From contig JAHJZX010000051.1 in the NCBI GenBank assembly GCA_018826295.1, positions 1 to 64,000 on the forward strand: a DNA stretch of 64,000 nucleotides, in the 5' to 3' direction. Below the pieces are notes generated by a model that was not told where the DNA came from, made no database searches, and saw only the letters and a list, made by a program, of their open reading frames with translations. This document shows positions 38,176 through 46,459 of the stretch, piece after piece. Position numbers and translations under genes: made by a program. Each line of letters starts with the position of its first letter. The stretch's first letter is position 1. The stretch comes from Gammaproteobacteria bacterium. Its GTDB lineage: Bacteria; Pseudomonadota; Gammaproteobacteria; Enterobacterales; Alteromonadaceae.

Positions 38176-40998
38176 ATGGACAAAATCGATATCCGCGGGG
38201 CCCGTACCCACAACCTGAAAAACATCTCGCTAACCATACCGCGCGATAAGCTAATTGTGATCACCGGTTTATCCGGCTCCGGCAAGTCGTCACTGGCGTT
38301 TGATACGCTGTATGCCGAAGGCCAGCGCCGTTATGTCGAGTCATTATCGGCTTATGCGCGACAGTTTTTAAGTTTGATGGAAAAGCCCGATGTCGATCAT
38401 ATCGAAGGCTTATCACCGGCGATTTCAATTGAACAAAAGTCCACTTCGCATAACCCGCGCTCTACCGTGGGTACCATTACTGAAATTTACGATTATCTGC
38501 GTTTGCTATTTGCCCGCGTCGGTGAGCCGCGCTGCCCAACGCATGATTTACCGCTGGCAGCACAAACCATCAGCGAAATGGTCGATAAAGTGACTGCCTT
38601 CCCTGAGGGCACCAAACTCATGGTGTTAGCGCCTGTAGTACAGGAGCGCAAAGGCGAACACGTTAAAACGCTGGAGACCCTGGCTGCGCAGGGCTATATC
38701 CGCGCCCGTATCGACGGCGAGGTGTGTGATTTATCCGACCCGCCAACGCTGGACTTACATAAAAAGCACACCATTGAAGTGGTGATCGACCGCATTAAAG
38801 TGCGCGATGATATTAAAACCCGGCTGGCCGAATCCTTTGAAACGGCGCTGAGTTTATCCGGTGGTGTGGCCAAAGTGGCACTGATGGACGAGCCCGGCGC
38901 GGCCGAACTGGTGTTCTCAGCCAATTTCGCCTGCCCCAGCTGTGGTTATTCGATGGTCGAGCTGGAGCCGCGGCTGTTTTCGTTTAACAACCCGGCCGGT
39001 GCCTGCCCCAGCTGTGATGGTTTAGGTGTTAAGCAGTATTTTGATCCGAATAAAGTCATTGTCAGTGACGAGCTAAGCCTGGCCGGTGGCGCGATACGCG
39101 GCTGGGATAAGCGTAATTTCTATTATTTTCAGATGTTAAAGTCGTTAGCCGATCATTACGGCTTTGCACTGGATGTGCCCTTTAACAGCCTGACAAAAAA
39201 ACAGCAGGACGCCATTTTACGCGGTAGCGGTCATACGGTAATTGATTTCAAATACTTAAACGATCGCGGCGATATTGTGCAGCGCAGCCACCCGTTTGAA
39301 GGCATTTTGCCGAATATGGAGCGGCGCTACCGCGAAACCGAATCGAACGCGGTGCGCGAAGAGTTAAGCAAATATCTGGCGCATCAATCCTGCCCCAGTT
39401 GTAACGGTACCCGCTTGCGCGAAGAAGCGCGGCATGTGTTTATCGGCCAGACTAACCTGCCAGAAATTGTCGAGTTATCGATTGGCGACTGTATGGCGTT
39501 TTTCCAGCAGTTGGCGTTAACCGGCCAGAGGGCACAAATTGCCGAAAAAGTACTAAAAGAAATTCAGGACCGTTTAAGCTTTTTGGTCAATGTTGGCCTG
39601 AACTACCTGAATTTATCGCGCAGCGCCGAAACCCTATCCGGCGGCGAAGCGCAACGTATCCGCCTGGCCAGCCAGATAGGCGCCGGTTTAGTCGGCGTAA
39701 TGTATGTGTTGGACGAACCCTCAATTGGCCTGCACCAGCGCGATAATGACCGCTTGCTGGGCACCCTCACCCATCTGCGTGATCTAGGCAATACCGTGAT
39801 CGTGGTCGAGCACGATGAAGACGCCGTGCGGATGGCTGATCATATTATCGATATCGGCCCCGGTGCCGGTGTACACGGCGGTAATATTGTCGCCCAGGGC
39901 ACCTTGGAACAGGTGATGGCAGCACCGGACTCGTTAACCGGCCAGTATTTAGCTGGCACGCGTAAAATCGAGGTACCGCAAAAACGGCATAAGCCGGGCA
40001 AAAAGTGGCTCGAGGTATTAGGCGCCAGCGGCAATAACTTAAAAGACGTCGATATTGCTATTCCGTTTGGCCTAATGACCTGCATCACCGGTGTCTCTGG
40101 CTCAGGCAAATCGACGCTGATTAACGATACGCTGTTCCGGGTGGCACACCGGGTGCTGAATAAAGGCGAGGGCGACGACCCGGCACCACATCGCGAGATT
40201 AAAGGCCTGGATCATTTTGATAAAGTCATCGATATCGATCAAAGCCCGATTGGCCGCACGCCGCGCTCGAACGCTGCCACCTACACCGGCATTTTTACCG
40301 CCGTGCGCGAGTTATTTGCCGGTACCCAGGAAGCGCGCTCGCGCGGTTATCAGGTTGGCCGTTTTAGTTTCAACGTTAAAGGCGGCCGCTGTGAAGCCTG
40401 TCAGGGCGATGGTGTTATTAAAGTAGAAATGCACTTTTTACCCGACGTCTATGTGCCGTGCGATGTCTGTAAAGGCAAACGTTATAACCGCGAAACGCTG
40501 GAGATAAAATACAAAGGCAAAAATATCCACGAAGTGCTGGATATGACAGTCGAAGACGCCCTGGCATACTTCGAAGCCATACCGGCGATTAACCGCAAGC
40601 TGCAAACCCTGCTGGATGTCGGCCTGTCTTATATTAAGCTCGGTCAGTCGGCCACTACCTTATCCGGCGGTGAAGCGCAACGGGTAAAACTGGCGCGTGA
40701 GCTAAGCAAACGCGACACCGGTAAAACGCTGTATATTCTGGACGAACCTACCACCGGCCTGCACTTTTACGATATTCAGCAACTGCTGAATGTACTGCAC
40801 CGCCTGCGTGACCACGGCAACAGTATAGTGGTGATAGAGCATAACCTGGATGTAATTAAAACCGCCGACTGGATCATCGACCTTGGCCCGGAAGGCGGTA
40901 GCGGCGGCGGTGAAATACTGATCGCCGGCACACCAGAGCAGGTAGCCGCCTGTGACAAGTCCTACACCGGGCATTACCTAAAGCCGCTGTTGGTTTAA
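38176..40998 (+). CDS. uvrA: Excinuclease ABC subunit A
   Basis: 940 residues, the same length as E. coli UvrA. It has two ABC-type ATPase halves: Walker A1 GLSGSGKSS near the N-terminus and A2 GVSGSGKST near residue 640, each with a signature (LSGGEAQRI and LSGGEAQRV) and Walker B ([13 protein letters not shown] and [13 protein letters not shown]). Zinc-finger cysteines are present in [10 protein letters not shown]...CPSCDGLG and CEACQGDG...CDVCKGKRY. UvrA scans DNA for bulky lesions and loads UvrB in nucleotide excision repair. GGAG lies 8 nt before the ATG. An SOS-box candidate lies upstream. The usual ssb neighbour is 23 kb away. Confidence 0.98.
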   Translation: MDKIDIRGARTHNLKNISLTIPRDKLIVITGLSGSGKSSLAFDTLYAEGQRRYVESLSAYARQFLSLMEKPDVDHIEGLSPAISIEQKSTSHNPRSTVGTITEIYDYLRLLFARVGEPRCPTHDLPLAAQTISEMVDKVTAFPEGTKLMVLAPVVQERKGEHVKTLETLAAQGYIRARIDGEVCDLSDPPTLDLHKKHTIEVVIDRIKVRDDIKTRLAESFETALSLSGGVAKVALMDEPGAAELVFSANFACPSCGYSMVELEPRLFSFNNPAGACPSCDGLGVKQYFDPNKVIVSDELSLAGGAIRGWDKRNFYYFQMLKSLADHYGFALDVPFNSLTKKQQDAILRGSGHTVIDFKYLNDRGDIVQRSHPFEGILPNMERRYRETESNAVREELSKYLAHQSCPSCNGTRLREEARHVFIGQTNLPEIVELSIGDCMAFFQQLALTGQRAQIAEKVLKEIQDRLSFLVNVGLNYLNLSRSAETLSGGEAQRIRLASQIGAGLVGVMYVLDEPSIGLHQRDNDRLLGTLTHLRDLGNTVIVVEHDEDAVRMADHIIDIGPGAGVHGGNIVAQGTLEQVMAAPDSLTGQYLAGTRKIEVPQKRHKPGKKWLEVLGASGNNLKDVDIAIPFGLMTCITGVSGSGKSTLINDTLFRVAHRVLNKGEGDDPAPHREIKGLDHFDKVIDIDQSPIGRTPRSNAATYTGIFTAVRELFAGTQEARSRGYQVGRFSFNVKGGRCEACQGDGVIKVEMHFLPDVYVPCDVCKGKRYNRETLEIKYKGKNIHEVLDMTVEDALAYFEAIPAINRKLQTLLDVGLSYIKLGQSATTLSGGEAQRVKLARELSKRDTGKTLYILDEPTTGLHFYDIQQLLNVLHRLRDHGNSIVVIEHNLDVIKTADWIIDLGPEGGSGGGEILIAGTPEQVAACDKSYTGHYLKPLLV

Positions 40999-41038
40999 GG
41001 TGCTATCTGAGTGGCAGGTAAAAATGCACAATTGCAAA

Positions 41039-41055
41039 AGTCCCATAATGGGACT
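41039..41055. promoter_or_regulatory. Palindromic operator of higBA
   Basis: AGTCCCAT-A-ATGGGACT has two perfect 8-bp arms around one base and ends 11 bp before the higB ATG. Toxin-antitoxin operons are autoregulated through such sites by the antitoxin, so this is the probable HigA operator. Confidence 0.7.
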
Positions 41056-41066
41056 ATTATCGAGCT

Positions 41067-41369
41067 ATGAGAATCATTGCACTCTCTACGTTAAAAGCGT
41101 TCTGGCAGGATAAGCCGGAATATAGCGATGCCAAGGAGCCTATTCTTGCCTGGCATCGCTATGTGCTAAGTGCTGACTGGCAGTCACCTGCAGATGTAAA
41201 GCAGGATTTCCGGCATGCCAGCATTCTCAAAGACGGCAGAGTGGTATTCAACATAGCCGGAAATAAATACCGGCTGGTCGTGTGGATAAACTATGCCTAC
41301 AAGGTCGTTTATGTGCGGTTTATTGGTACCCACAGTCAGTATGATGAAATTGACGTACAAACAATTTAA
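41067..41369 (+). CDS. higB: HigB-type toxin (mRNA interferase)
   Basis: 100 residues, the normal size. The RelE-like HigB pattern is visible: MRIIALSTLKAFWQDKPEYSDAKEPILAWH, then GRVVFNIAGNKYRLVVWINYAYKVVYVRFIGTHSQYDEI, with the basic and aromatic residues and the closing GTHxxYD motif of the HigB/YgjN family. The toxin cleaves mRNA at the ribosome. It precedes the antitoxin gene by 14 bp, the inverted order that is typical of higBA. Operator palindrome directly upstream. Confidence 0.9.
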   Translation: MRIIALSTLKAFWQDKPEYSDAKEPILAWHRYVLSADWQSPADVKQDFRHASILKDGRVVFNIAGNKYRLVVWINYAYKVVYVRFIGTHSQYDEIDVQTI

Positions 41370-41383
41370 CCGCCGGAGTAGCA

Positions 41384-41758
41384 ATGATGGATATTAAGCC
41401 TATCAAAAACGAAGCCGACTACCGTGCGGCACTGCAAGTGGTTGAGCAACTGATGCTGGCACAGCCAGACACCGCAGAAGGCGAAAAGCTGGACGTGATG
41501 GTTACGCTGATCGAAGCCTACGAAGCAAAGCACTTTCTTATGGACTTGCCGGATCCGGTGGAAGCTATTAAGTTTGAAATGGATCGTAAAGGCTTAACGG
41601 TAAAAGACCTGGAGCCGATGATCGGCAAAAGCAACCGGGTTTATGAGATTTTAAATTACAAACGTTCGTTAACCCTGAAAATGATCTGGCGGCTACACCA
41701 GGGCTTGGGCATACCGGCAGAGTCGCTAATTAAACCGCCGGTAAACCAGTCAAATTAA
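41384..41758 (+). CDS. higA: HigA-type antitoxin, HTH protein
   Basis: 124 residues. GGAG precedes the first ATG by 5 nt. The N-terminal half (IKNEADYRAALQVVEQLMLAQPDTAEGEKLDVMVTLIEAYEAKHFLM) is the HigA/YgjM-type dimerisation and toxin-binding region, and the C-terminal half is an XRE-type HTH (FEMDRKGLTVKDLEPMIGKSNRVYEILNYKRSLTLKMIWRLHQGLGIPAESL). It neutralises HigB and represses the operon. Its 3' end overlaps the convergent methyltransferase gene by 4 bp. Confidence 0.9.
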   Translation: MMDIKPIKNEADYRAALQVVEQLMLAQPDTAEGEKLDVMVTLIEAYEAKHFLMDLPDPVEAIKFEMDRKGLTVKDLEPMIGKSNRVYEILNYKRSLTLKMIWRLHQGLGIPAESLIKPPVNQSN

Positions 41759-42216
41759 AGCCAGCGCCGCACGCTTTTGCAGTAAGCCTGATAGTCAGCA
41801 CCAAACTTTTGCCGTAAAAAGCGCTCTTCCGGCGCTATCTGAAACCGGTTCATATACCACACAAACAGCGGCAGCAACGCAAAGGCCGCAGCGCTCATCA
41901 GATAACACCCCAACGCCGTTAACAACAATAAAAAGCCAACATACATAGGGTTGCGGCTATAACGGTAAATGCCGCGAACAACCAGGCTGGAGCTTTGCTC
42001 TGGCACCCGCGGGTCTACCGTGGTGTTGGCCCGGCGAAACGCCAGTACACCGGCCAGTGCAATGGCAACGCCGGCAGCAGCAAAAAAACCTGCCAATAGC
42101 AGCCGCCAACCAACCGGCAGCGCTAAAGCTGGTAGCCACGGCGTCACTACCCACATCGCCAAAGCAAATAACGCTACTAACACCACAGGGGGGATTTTAA
42201 GTTCTAGTGCTTGCAT
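41755..42216 (-). CDS. Membrane methyltransferase of the isoprenylcysteine/phospholipid methyltransferase type
   Basis: 153 residues with about four membrane segments (VLVALFALAMWVV; LLLAGFFAAAGVAIALAGVLAF; PMYVGFLLLLTALGCYLMSAAAFALLPLFVWYMNRF). The signature RGIYRYSRNPMYVGF and the later EERFLRQKFGADYQAYCKSVRRW are the SAM-binding C-terminal motifs of ICMT/PEMT-like enzymes. Bacterial members are mostly uncharacterised; a small-molecule or lipid substrate is likely. It may share a transcript with the AAA_14 gene upstream (13 bp gap). Confidence 0.8.
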   Translation of the reverse strand: MQALELKIPPVVLVALFALAMWVVTPWLPALALPVGWRLLLAGFFAAAGVAIALAGVLAFRRANTTVDPRVPEQSSSLVVRGIYRYSRNPMYVGFLLLLTALGCYLMSAAAFALLPLFVWYMNRFQIAPEERFLRQKFGADYQAYCKSVRRWL

Positions 42217-42229
42217 CAGTCTTCCTGTT

Positions 42230-43558
42230 TTAAGCTAATGTCAGCAGGTGCTTACTCACAGCGTGCGAAGTGTAGTACAGCGGATACACCAGATGTTGCT
42301 GTTCCAGCGGTGACGAGCCCTGAGTACCGGTTAGTTTAATGGTTTTAATTGGGTTGCATTTTTCAATATAAGATTGCAACGACCTGGCTTTGGTACGTTT
42401 ACCGCTTTTTACTTCCAGCGGTATCACGTTGCCGGCGCCATCAGAGAAAATAAATTCGATTTCAGCCCGGGCATCGCTCCAGGAAAAGCTGGGGTCGACG
42501 CCCAGCGCAGCTAACTCCTGCTGGACAAAGTTTTCGGCAATATAGCCTTTGTAGGCATAATTTTGCTGTTTAATCTCCAGATAGCTAACACCCAGCATAT
42601 GGTTAAGTAAGCCAACATCAAACAAAAACAACTTAACCATATTGTCTTTTTTATAAGCCGCCAGCGGGCTGCGCGGAGTGCCTTCAACCGGATAGTTTTT
42701 TAAGATCAACCGGCACTTTTCCAGCCAGATAATGCCACTTTCCAGCTCCTGATAACGCGATTTACGCTCATATACATGTTTGAATTTAAAGCGCTTAACC
42801 GACTCGTCCATTACCGCAGCAAGCTGAGCAGGCACCGCAGTAAACACCGCTTCAATTAAACCGGCATCCACCTTGCCGGAATATTTGCCAAAATCCCGCA
42901 CATAACCGGCCAGTAAATCAGCATGCACCTGTGATACCGCCTTTACCCGCTCAAGAATGCTGTGTTCAGCCAGTTTAAACCACAGGCTAACTGCCTCCGG
43001 CATGCCGCCAGTAAAGTAGTAATCAGTCAGCTTATCAAACAGTTTAGTGTGCGCAGCAGCCGAGTTTTGCCCGGCATCGTAAGCCTTTAACAGCACAGCC
43101 TCGCCAGAGGCTAATAAGAACTCGCGAAAGGTTAACGGCCGTAAGTTGTATTGCTCAACCTTGCCGACCGGAAAGGTATTCAGCAAACCAATATTAGAGC
43201 CGCTAGCGGCAATAAAAGCCTGCGGGGTTTGCTCGGCAAAGTACTTTAATGCGGTTACGGCCCGCGGGCATTCGCCAATTTCATCGAGGATCAGCAGATC
43301 AGTGGCAATATTGAATGGCTGGCCGGTTAAAAGCTCGATATTACTCAGCACATCGGCGGGGCTTAACGAGCCGGCAAAAGCGTCCTGCATTTGCGGCGAC
43401 TCCAGAAAATCAATCCGCAGTACCCGGGCAAACTGCCCGCCCAACAACACTTGCAGTAAATAGGTTTTACCGGTTTGCCTGGCACCGTCAATCAGCAGGG
43501 GTTTACGCTCAGGTTTTGCCTTCCAGCGCAGTAAAGCTGTTAATAAATCGCGTTCCAT
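42230..43558 (-). CDS. AAA_14 / DUF4143 ATPase
   Basis: 442 residues. Walker A is IDGARQTGKTYLL near residue 25, Walker B LLILDEIGECPRAVTAL, sensor-like FIAASGSNIGLL, and the family motif LRPLTFREFLLA. The C-terminal DUF4143 region ends with a PD-(D/E)XK-like core, EIEFIFSDGAGNVIPLEVKSGKRTKARSL, giving D/E...ExK. These proteins are common in bacteria and often occur in accessory loci; their role is not established. Three palindromic repeats stand immediately upstream of its start, suggesting autoregulation or a DNA target for the protein itself. Confidence 0.88.
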   Translation of the reverse strand: MERDLLTALLRWKAKPERKPLLIDGARQTGKTYLLQVLLGGQFARVLRIDFLESPQMQDAFAGSLSPADVLSNIELLTGQPFNIATDLLILDEIGECPRAVTALKYFAEQTPQAFIAASGSNIGLLNTFPVGKVEQYNLRPLTFREFLLASGEAVLLKAYDAGQNSAAAHTKLFDKLTDYYFTGGMPEAVSLWFKLAEHSILERVKAVSQVHADLLAGYVRDFGKYSGKVDAGLIEAVFTAVPAQLAAVMDESVKRFKFKHVYERKSRYQELESGIIWLEKCRLILKNYPVEGTPRSPLAAYKKDNMVKLFLFDVGLLNHMLGVSYLEIKQQNYAYKGYIAENFVQQELAALGVDPSFSWSDARAEIEFIFSDGAGNVIPLEVKSGKRTKARSLQSYIEKCNPIKTIKLTGTQGSSPLEQQHLVYPLYYTSHAVSKHLLTLA

Positions 43559-43594
43559 AGCACCCCCTAAATGCTGTCATCTTGCGCAACACTA

Positions 43595-43682
43595 CACTTT
43601 TATGCGCATAAAAACAAATACGGCCACACTTTTATGCGCATAAAAGTGTGGAATGCTACATTTGTCTGCGCATAAAAGTGTG
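43595..43682. repeat. Three palindromic repeats with core TTTTATGCGCATAAAA upstream of the AAA_14 gene
   Basis: Copy 1 (43595-43614) is CACTTTTATGCGCATAAAAA. Copy 2 (43624-43651) is a perfect 28-bp palindrome whose half is CCACACTTTTATGC. Copy 3 (43667-43682) keeps only one arm, TGCGCATAAAAGTGTG. Copies are spaced about 30-40 bp apart. They start 37 bp upstream of the AAA_14 ATG. The rest of the gap 43559-43776 holds no convincing gene. Confidence 0.8.
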
Positions 43683-43776
43683 AGGATAATGCCGGAATGG
43701 ATTTTAAATCAGGCTGCCGGCAGCTCAGCAAAGCTGGCACCTTATTTATCAGTTCACTTTCAAAAAACTGGTAAAA

Positions 43777-45747
43777 CTATGTCTCTCGTAATCCACAGCC
43801 CAGTAAAAATTGAAAAGTACCATCATAAAATTCTGGGGTTCTAGTTTCATCAGCAAGATCACCCTCTGGAATAAAAATAATCATGCCTTCTCGAGCGCGG
43901 GTCAGCAAAACTCGGTAGGCATTCTCTAAATATCTTCGGTTCTCTGGCTGCCTTCGAGCTTGCCATTTCGTCCCTTTAAACTGCCAATGCTGGAATTGGC
44001 CATCCACGAAACGCAAATCTGCATCCCATCCAACAAGAGCCCAATCAAGCTCCAGTCCTTGGACGTCGAACTCGGTTGCGGCATCTTCTAGGAAATTACT
44101 AGACCTAATATCATTGCCTTCAGCGAGAAACCAGTTTTCTGGCTCTATGGTGTTCTTAACAAAAACACCCTCAGCTTTTAAGCGAATTGCGTTGGAAGAT
44201 GCCAACACTCCACAACGCCGATTTGCCGTAGTTTTTTGTTTAATCCAAGCCTTCGCCTTGTCAATGTCACGGGTTATTGCAATAGGAAAATATTGTTCAA
44301 TAAAGCGATATGTCTGTGCCGCTGCAAAAGCATTACCATCTATCAAGTGATGCACAAAGGACGATAATTTCTCGGCGCGAAAGGAACGCATAGAAATCGA
44401 AAGGTGCAAACTCGGCTCTTGCTCAAAATCTTTTATGCTGCTCTCATCAATACCATTTCTAATGTACTCACCTGTTAGCAAGTTTGGTGAACAGTAAACT
44501 TGCCAATGCTTAAAATTGTGTTGAATCGCGTTGAACCAGCCACTAATGCCAGCCTCACCAACGTTTATTTCTTGTCCGCCGCCAACCAACGCAATGATGA
44601 CAGCCCAATCTTCGTGCCGATCCATCACTGAAATCAAAAACTCAGGCTCAGACATAGCAAAATCAGAAATACCGCGTTTGGTTTGCATAAATTTGGCGGT
44701 TTGCTCTTTATTCCATGCTCGTTGCGCTTCATCAAATATTGCAACATGCTCTGGAGGCTTCGATTTATCTTTTAGCGATTCATCACGAAAACGATGAATA
44801 TTCTGAATAAAACTTTCTACTCTTCGACGAGCGTCTTTCTTTGATAAGTCTTTACGACCACGGACTCTTTCATTTGCATAGAGATCTCGTGCTAGCGCTT
44901 CTTGCAAAACAGTGACAAGAGGGCCGTTACCGCTTAAAAATACGGAGTATTCATCATCATCGGGGTTTGAATGCTGATTGGCTATATTGAGACCAACCAA
45001 GGTTTTGCCTGCTCCGGGAACGCCGGTGACGAAACATATGACTTTTCGCTTATTAACTCGCGCGTCGTGGATAATCTTAAATAACCGCGAACTCGTTACT
45101 GCTATGTTTTCGCAGCCAGCTTCAGTGCGTGTAATATCGATTACGCTATGTTTGGCGTAAAGCGCCTGTGCTGCTTCAACTATCGTCGGAGTCGGCTTAT
45201 ATGAAGATTTAAACCAGACACCCATATCAAAGTCTTGCAAGTGCCGCGTATCTAATACTTGCCGAATTTTTCTGATAAGAGCATCGCCTGAAGAGCAAAT
45301 TACATTTGCTACACCTTCATGATTAAACTCGATTGGTATTTCCGGTTCATTAGCTTTAGTGCTAATTAACATGGGTACGATGTATCTATCGTGGCTTCCA
45401 GAATGAAAGTGTTTTAGATCGAGTGCGTAGCCACTAGTTTGAGCTCGGTCGGCATAAGAGTAAACAGTTGCGCCTACCTTGAACTCAAGGACAAAAATAA
45501 TACCCGACACAATCAACACTACATCAGCTCGACGCCCCATTCTTGGGATCATAAACTCAAAGAAGATCCAGCCTTGGTTTGAAAACGCACTTAATTCTTG
45601 CTGTAAAAATCGTATTTGATACTCCCAAGCAGTGGTTTGGGTATGCAGCAAATCTTGACCATGCGACCTTGTTAACTCGCCAATAATTTTGCTTTCTTCG
45701 GTAATAAGAAAAGTGTTGATAGGTGCAGCGTAGTATGCCCGGCTCAT
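43777..45747 (-). CDS. PD-(D/E)XK nuclease-like plus DUF2075 P-loop NTPase/helicase protein
   Basis: 656 residues. The N-terminal domain carries a restriction-nuclease-like core, R-A-D75-V-V-L then V-L-E88-F-K90, as in PD-(D/E)XK enzymes. The middle is a DUF2075-type P-loop NTPase: Walker A TGVPGAGKTLVGL (242-249), Walker B VAIFDEAQRAW (339-340), and the motif VLLTRAREGMIIFIP near the C-terminus resembling superfamily 1 helicase motif VI. This combination suggests ATP-driven DNA or RNA processing. The upstream gene is a controller-type HTH protein with a 4-bp overlap, as in restriction-modification operons, but no methyltransferase is present. Base composition is more AT-rich than in flanking genes, consistent with transfer. 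A defence role is inference. Confidence 0.75.
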   Translation of the reverse strand: MSRAYYAAPINTFLITEESKIIGELTRSHGQDLLHTQTTAWEYQIRFLQQELSAFSNQGWIFFEFMIPRMGRRADVVLIVSGIIFVLEFKVGATVYSYADRAQTSGYALDLKHFHSGSHDRYIVPMLISTKANEPEIPIEFNHEGVANVICSSGDALIRKIRQVLDTRHLQDFDMGVWFKSSYKPTPTIVEAAQALYAKHSVIDITRTEAGCENIAVTSSRLFKIIHDARVNKRKVICFVTGVPGAGKTLVGLNIANQHSNPDDDEYSVFLSGNGPLVTVLQEALARDLYANERVRGRKDLSKKDARRRVESFIQNIHRFRDESLKDKSKPPEHVAIFDEAQRAWNKEQTAKFMQTKRGISDFAMSEPEFLISVMDRHEDWAVIIALVGGGQEINVGEAGISGWFNAIQHNFKHWQVYCSPNLLTGEYIRNGIDESSIKDFEQEPSLHLSISMRSFRAEKLSSFVHHLIDGNAFAAAQTYRFIEQYFPIAITRDIDKAKAWIKQKTTANRRCGVLASSNAIRLKAEGVFVKNTIEPENWFLAEGNDIRSSNFLEDAATEFDVQGLELDWALVGWDADLRFVDGQFQHWQFKGTKWQARRQPENRRYLENAYRVLLTRAREGMIIFIPEGDLADETRTPEFYDGTFQFLLGCGLRET

Positions 45748-45971
45748 CCTTTAAACTCCGGGATATTAAATAGCTCTAACGCTGGCACACCAAGAGCTGA
45801 TGCAATTTGCAGTATATTCTTCAGACTTACATTACGCTTACCGCGCTCAATGCCGCTGATATAGGTACGATCTAGGTTTGATAAAGCTCCAAGCTCTTCC
45901 TGACTAATGTTTTTCGAAAGCCTAAGCTGCTTAACCCGTAAACCAAACAGTTGCTGTGCATCCTGACGCAT
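45744..45971 (-). CDS. XRE-family controller (C-protein-like) regulator
   Basis: 75 residues, the size of controller proteins of restriction-modification systems. It is a single XRE helix-turn-helix: FGLRVKQLRLSKNISQEELG, then LDRTYISGIERGKRNVSLKNI and LQIASALGVPALELF. The RTYISGIERGxRNxSLKNI stretch is characteristic of C proteins such as C.AhdI. Its own promoter region carries a C-box-like sequence (46015-46043). C proteins first activate, then repress their operon, delaying expression of the toxic partner after entry into a new host. The gene overlaps the nuclease/NTPase start by 4 bp. Confidence 0.85.
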   Translation of the reverse strand: MRQDAQQLFGLRVKQLRLSKNISQEELGALSNLDRTYISGIERGKRNVSLKNILQIASALGVPALELFNIPEFKG

Positions 45972-46014
45972 AACTCAATCCGATCGATTCAAGAGTTACC
46001 ATCGTCGATTTATG

Positions 46015-46043
46015 TGACTTATAATGCTACGGACTATAAGTCA
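46015..46043. promoter_or_regulatory. C-box-like operator of the controller/DUF2075 operon
   Basis: Outer arms TGACTTATA and TATAAGTCA are a perfect 9-bp inverted repeat. Read on the minus strand, the left part is GACTTATAGTCCGTAG: a symmetric GACT-TAT-AGTC box followed by CCGTAG, as in the C-boxes of the PvuII/AhdI class; the right part (CATTATAAGTC) is a weaker second box. It lies 44-72 bp upstream of the controller ATG, where operators of self-regulating C genes normally lie. Confidence 0.7.
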
Positions 46044-46058
46044 CAATTGGTGCTAATT

Positions 46059-46265
46059 ATGAATCTAGATAAACATAATCATGAGTATTTCGAATTACTT
46101 AGTCAGAAATTAAAGCAATCTTACTGTATTAATTTTGACGATACTGGATATACGGAGATTGAGTGGATCGCGCGTTTTGGCGATCTTTCTCTTGATGAAG
46201 CTGTTTTTGAATATGCCCAGAAATACAACTTAACGCCATTAACAGACTTTCTACTTGGTTCTTAA
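46059..46265 (+). CDS. Small protein of unknown function, divergent from the controller gene
   Basis: 68 residues from the ATG at 46059 (MNLDKHNHEYFELLSQKLKQ); an upstream in-frame start would run through the C-box and overlap the controller gene, so it is unlikely. The protein is acidic and probably helical (EIEWIARFGDLSLDEAVFEYAQKYNLTPLTDFLLGS), with no signal peptide and no recognised domain. The start lies only 15 bp beyond the C-box, so the controller should also affect it. AT-rich like its neighbours. It may be a third component, for example an inhibitor, or an unrelated gene. Confidence 0.5.
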   Translation: MNLDKHNHEYFELLSQKLKQSYCINFDDTGYTEIEWIARFGDLSLDEAVFEYAQKYNLTPLTDFLLGS

Positions 46266-46313
46266 TCACTTAGTAAAATCACGCCGGCAACGGTAATTCA
46301 CCGTCTAGCCAAA

Positions 46314-46403
46314 CTACTCTGCGCTAAAGGCGTGTAGCTCGGTTTCGCCGTGTTGCTTAAACACCAACTGTTGTGTGCATAGCTCACGTAGCCATTGGTT
46401 GCA
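46314..46403 (-). pseudogene. Possible 3' remnant of a degraded gene
   Basis: A frame without a start runs into a TAG at 46314 and reads CNQWLRELCTQQLVFKQHGE and then TELHAFSAE. It looks like a protein C-terminus (balanced composition, gene-like codon use) but is cut off on its 5' side at the porin terminator. It could be what is left of a gene interrupted by the arrival of the accessory stretch. The family is not recognised. Confidence 0.3.
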
Positions 46404-46404
46404 T

Positions 46405-46435
46405 AAAAAAGGGGCAACAAGTGTTGCCCCAAAAA
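46405..46435 (-). terminator. Rho-independent terminator of the porin gene
   Basis: GGGGCAACA-CT-TGTTGCCCC (minus strand) is a perfect 9-bp stem followed by TTTTTT and preceded by A residues on the other side. It lies 25 bp after the porin stop. Confidence 0.88.
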
Positions 46436-46459
46436 CGCTAGTGTAGCTACCAGAGAAAC

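Noticed and set aside
43653-43844. 63-codon plus-strand frame between the AAA_14 and DUF2075 genes
   Set aside because: It begins inside the palindrome repeats and ends inside the DUF2075 gene; no ribosome site and no recognisable domain.
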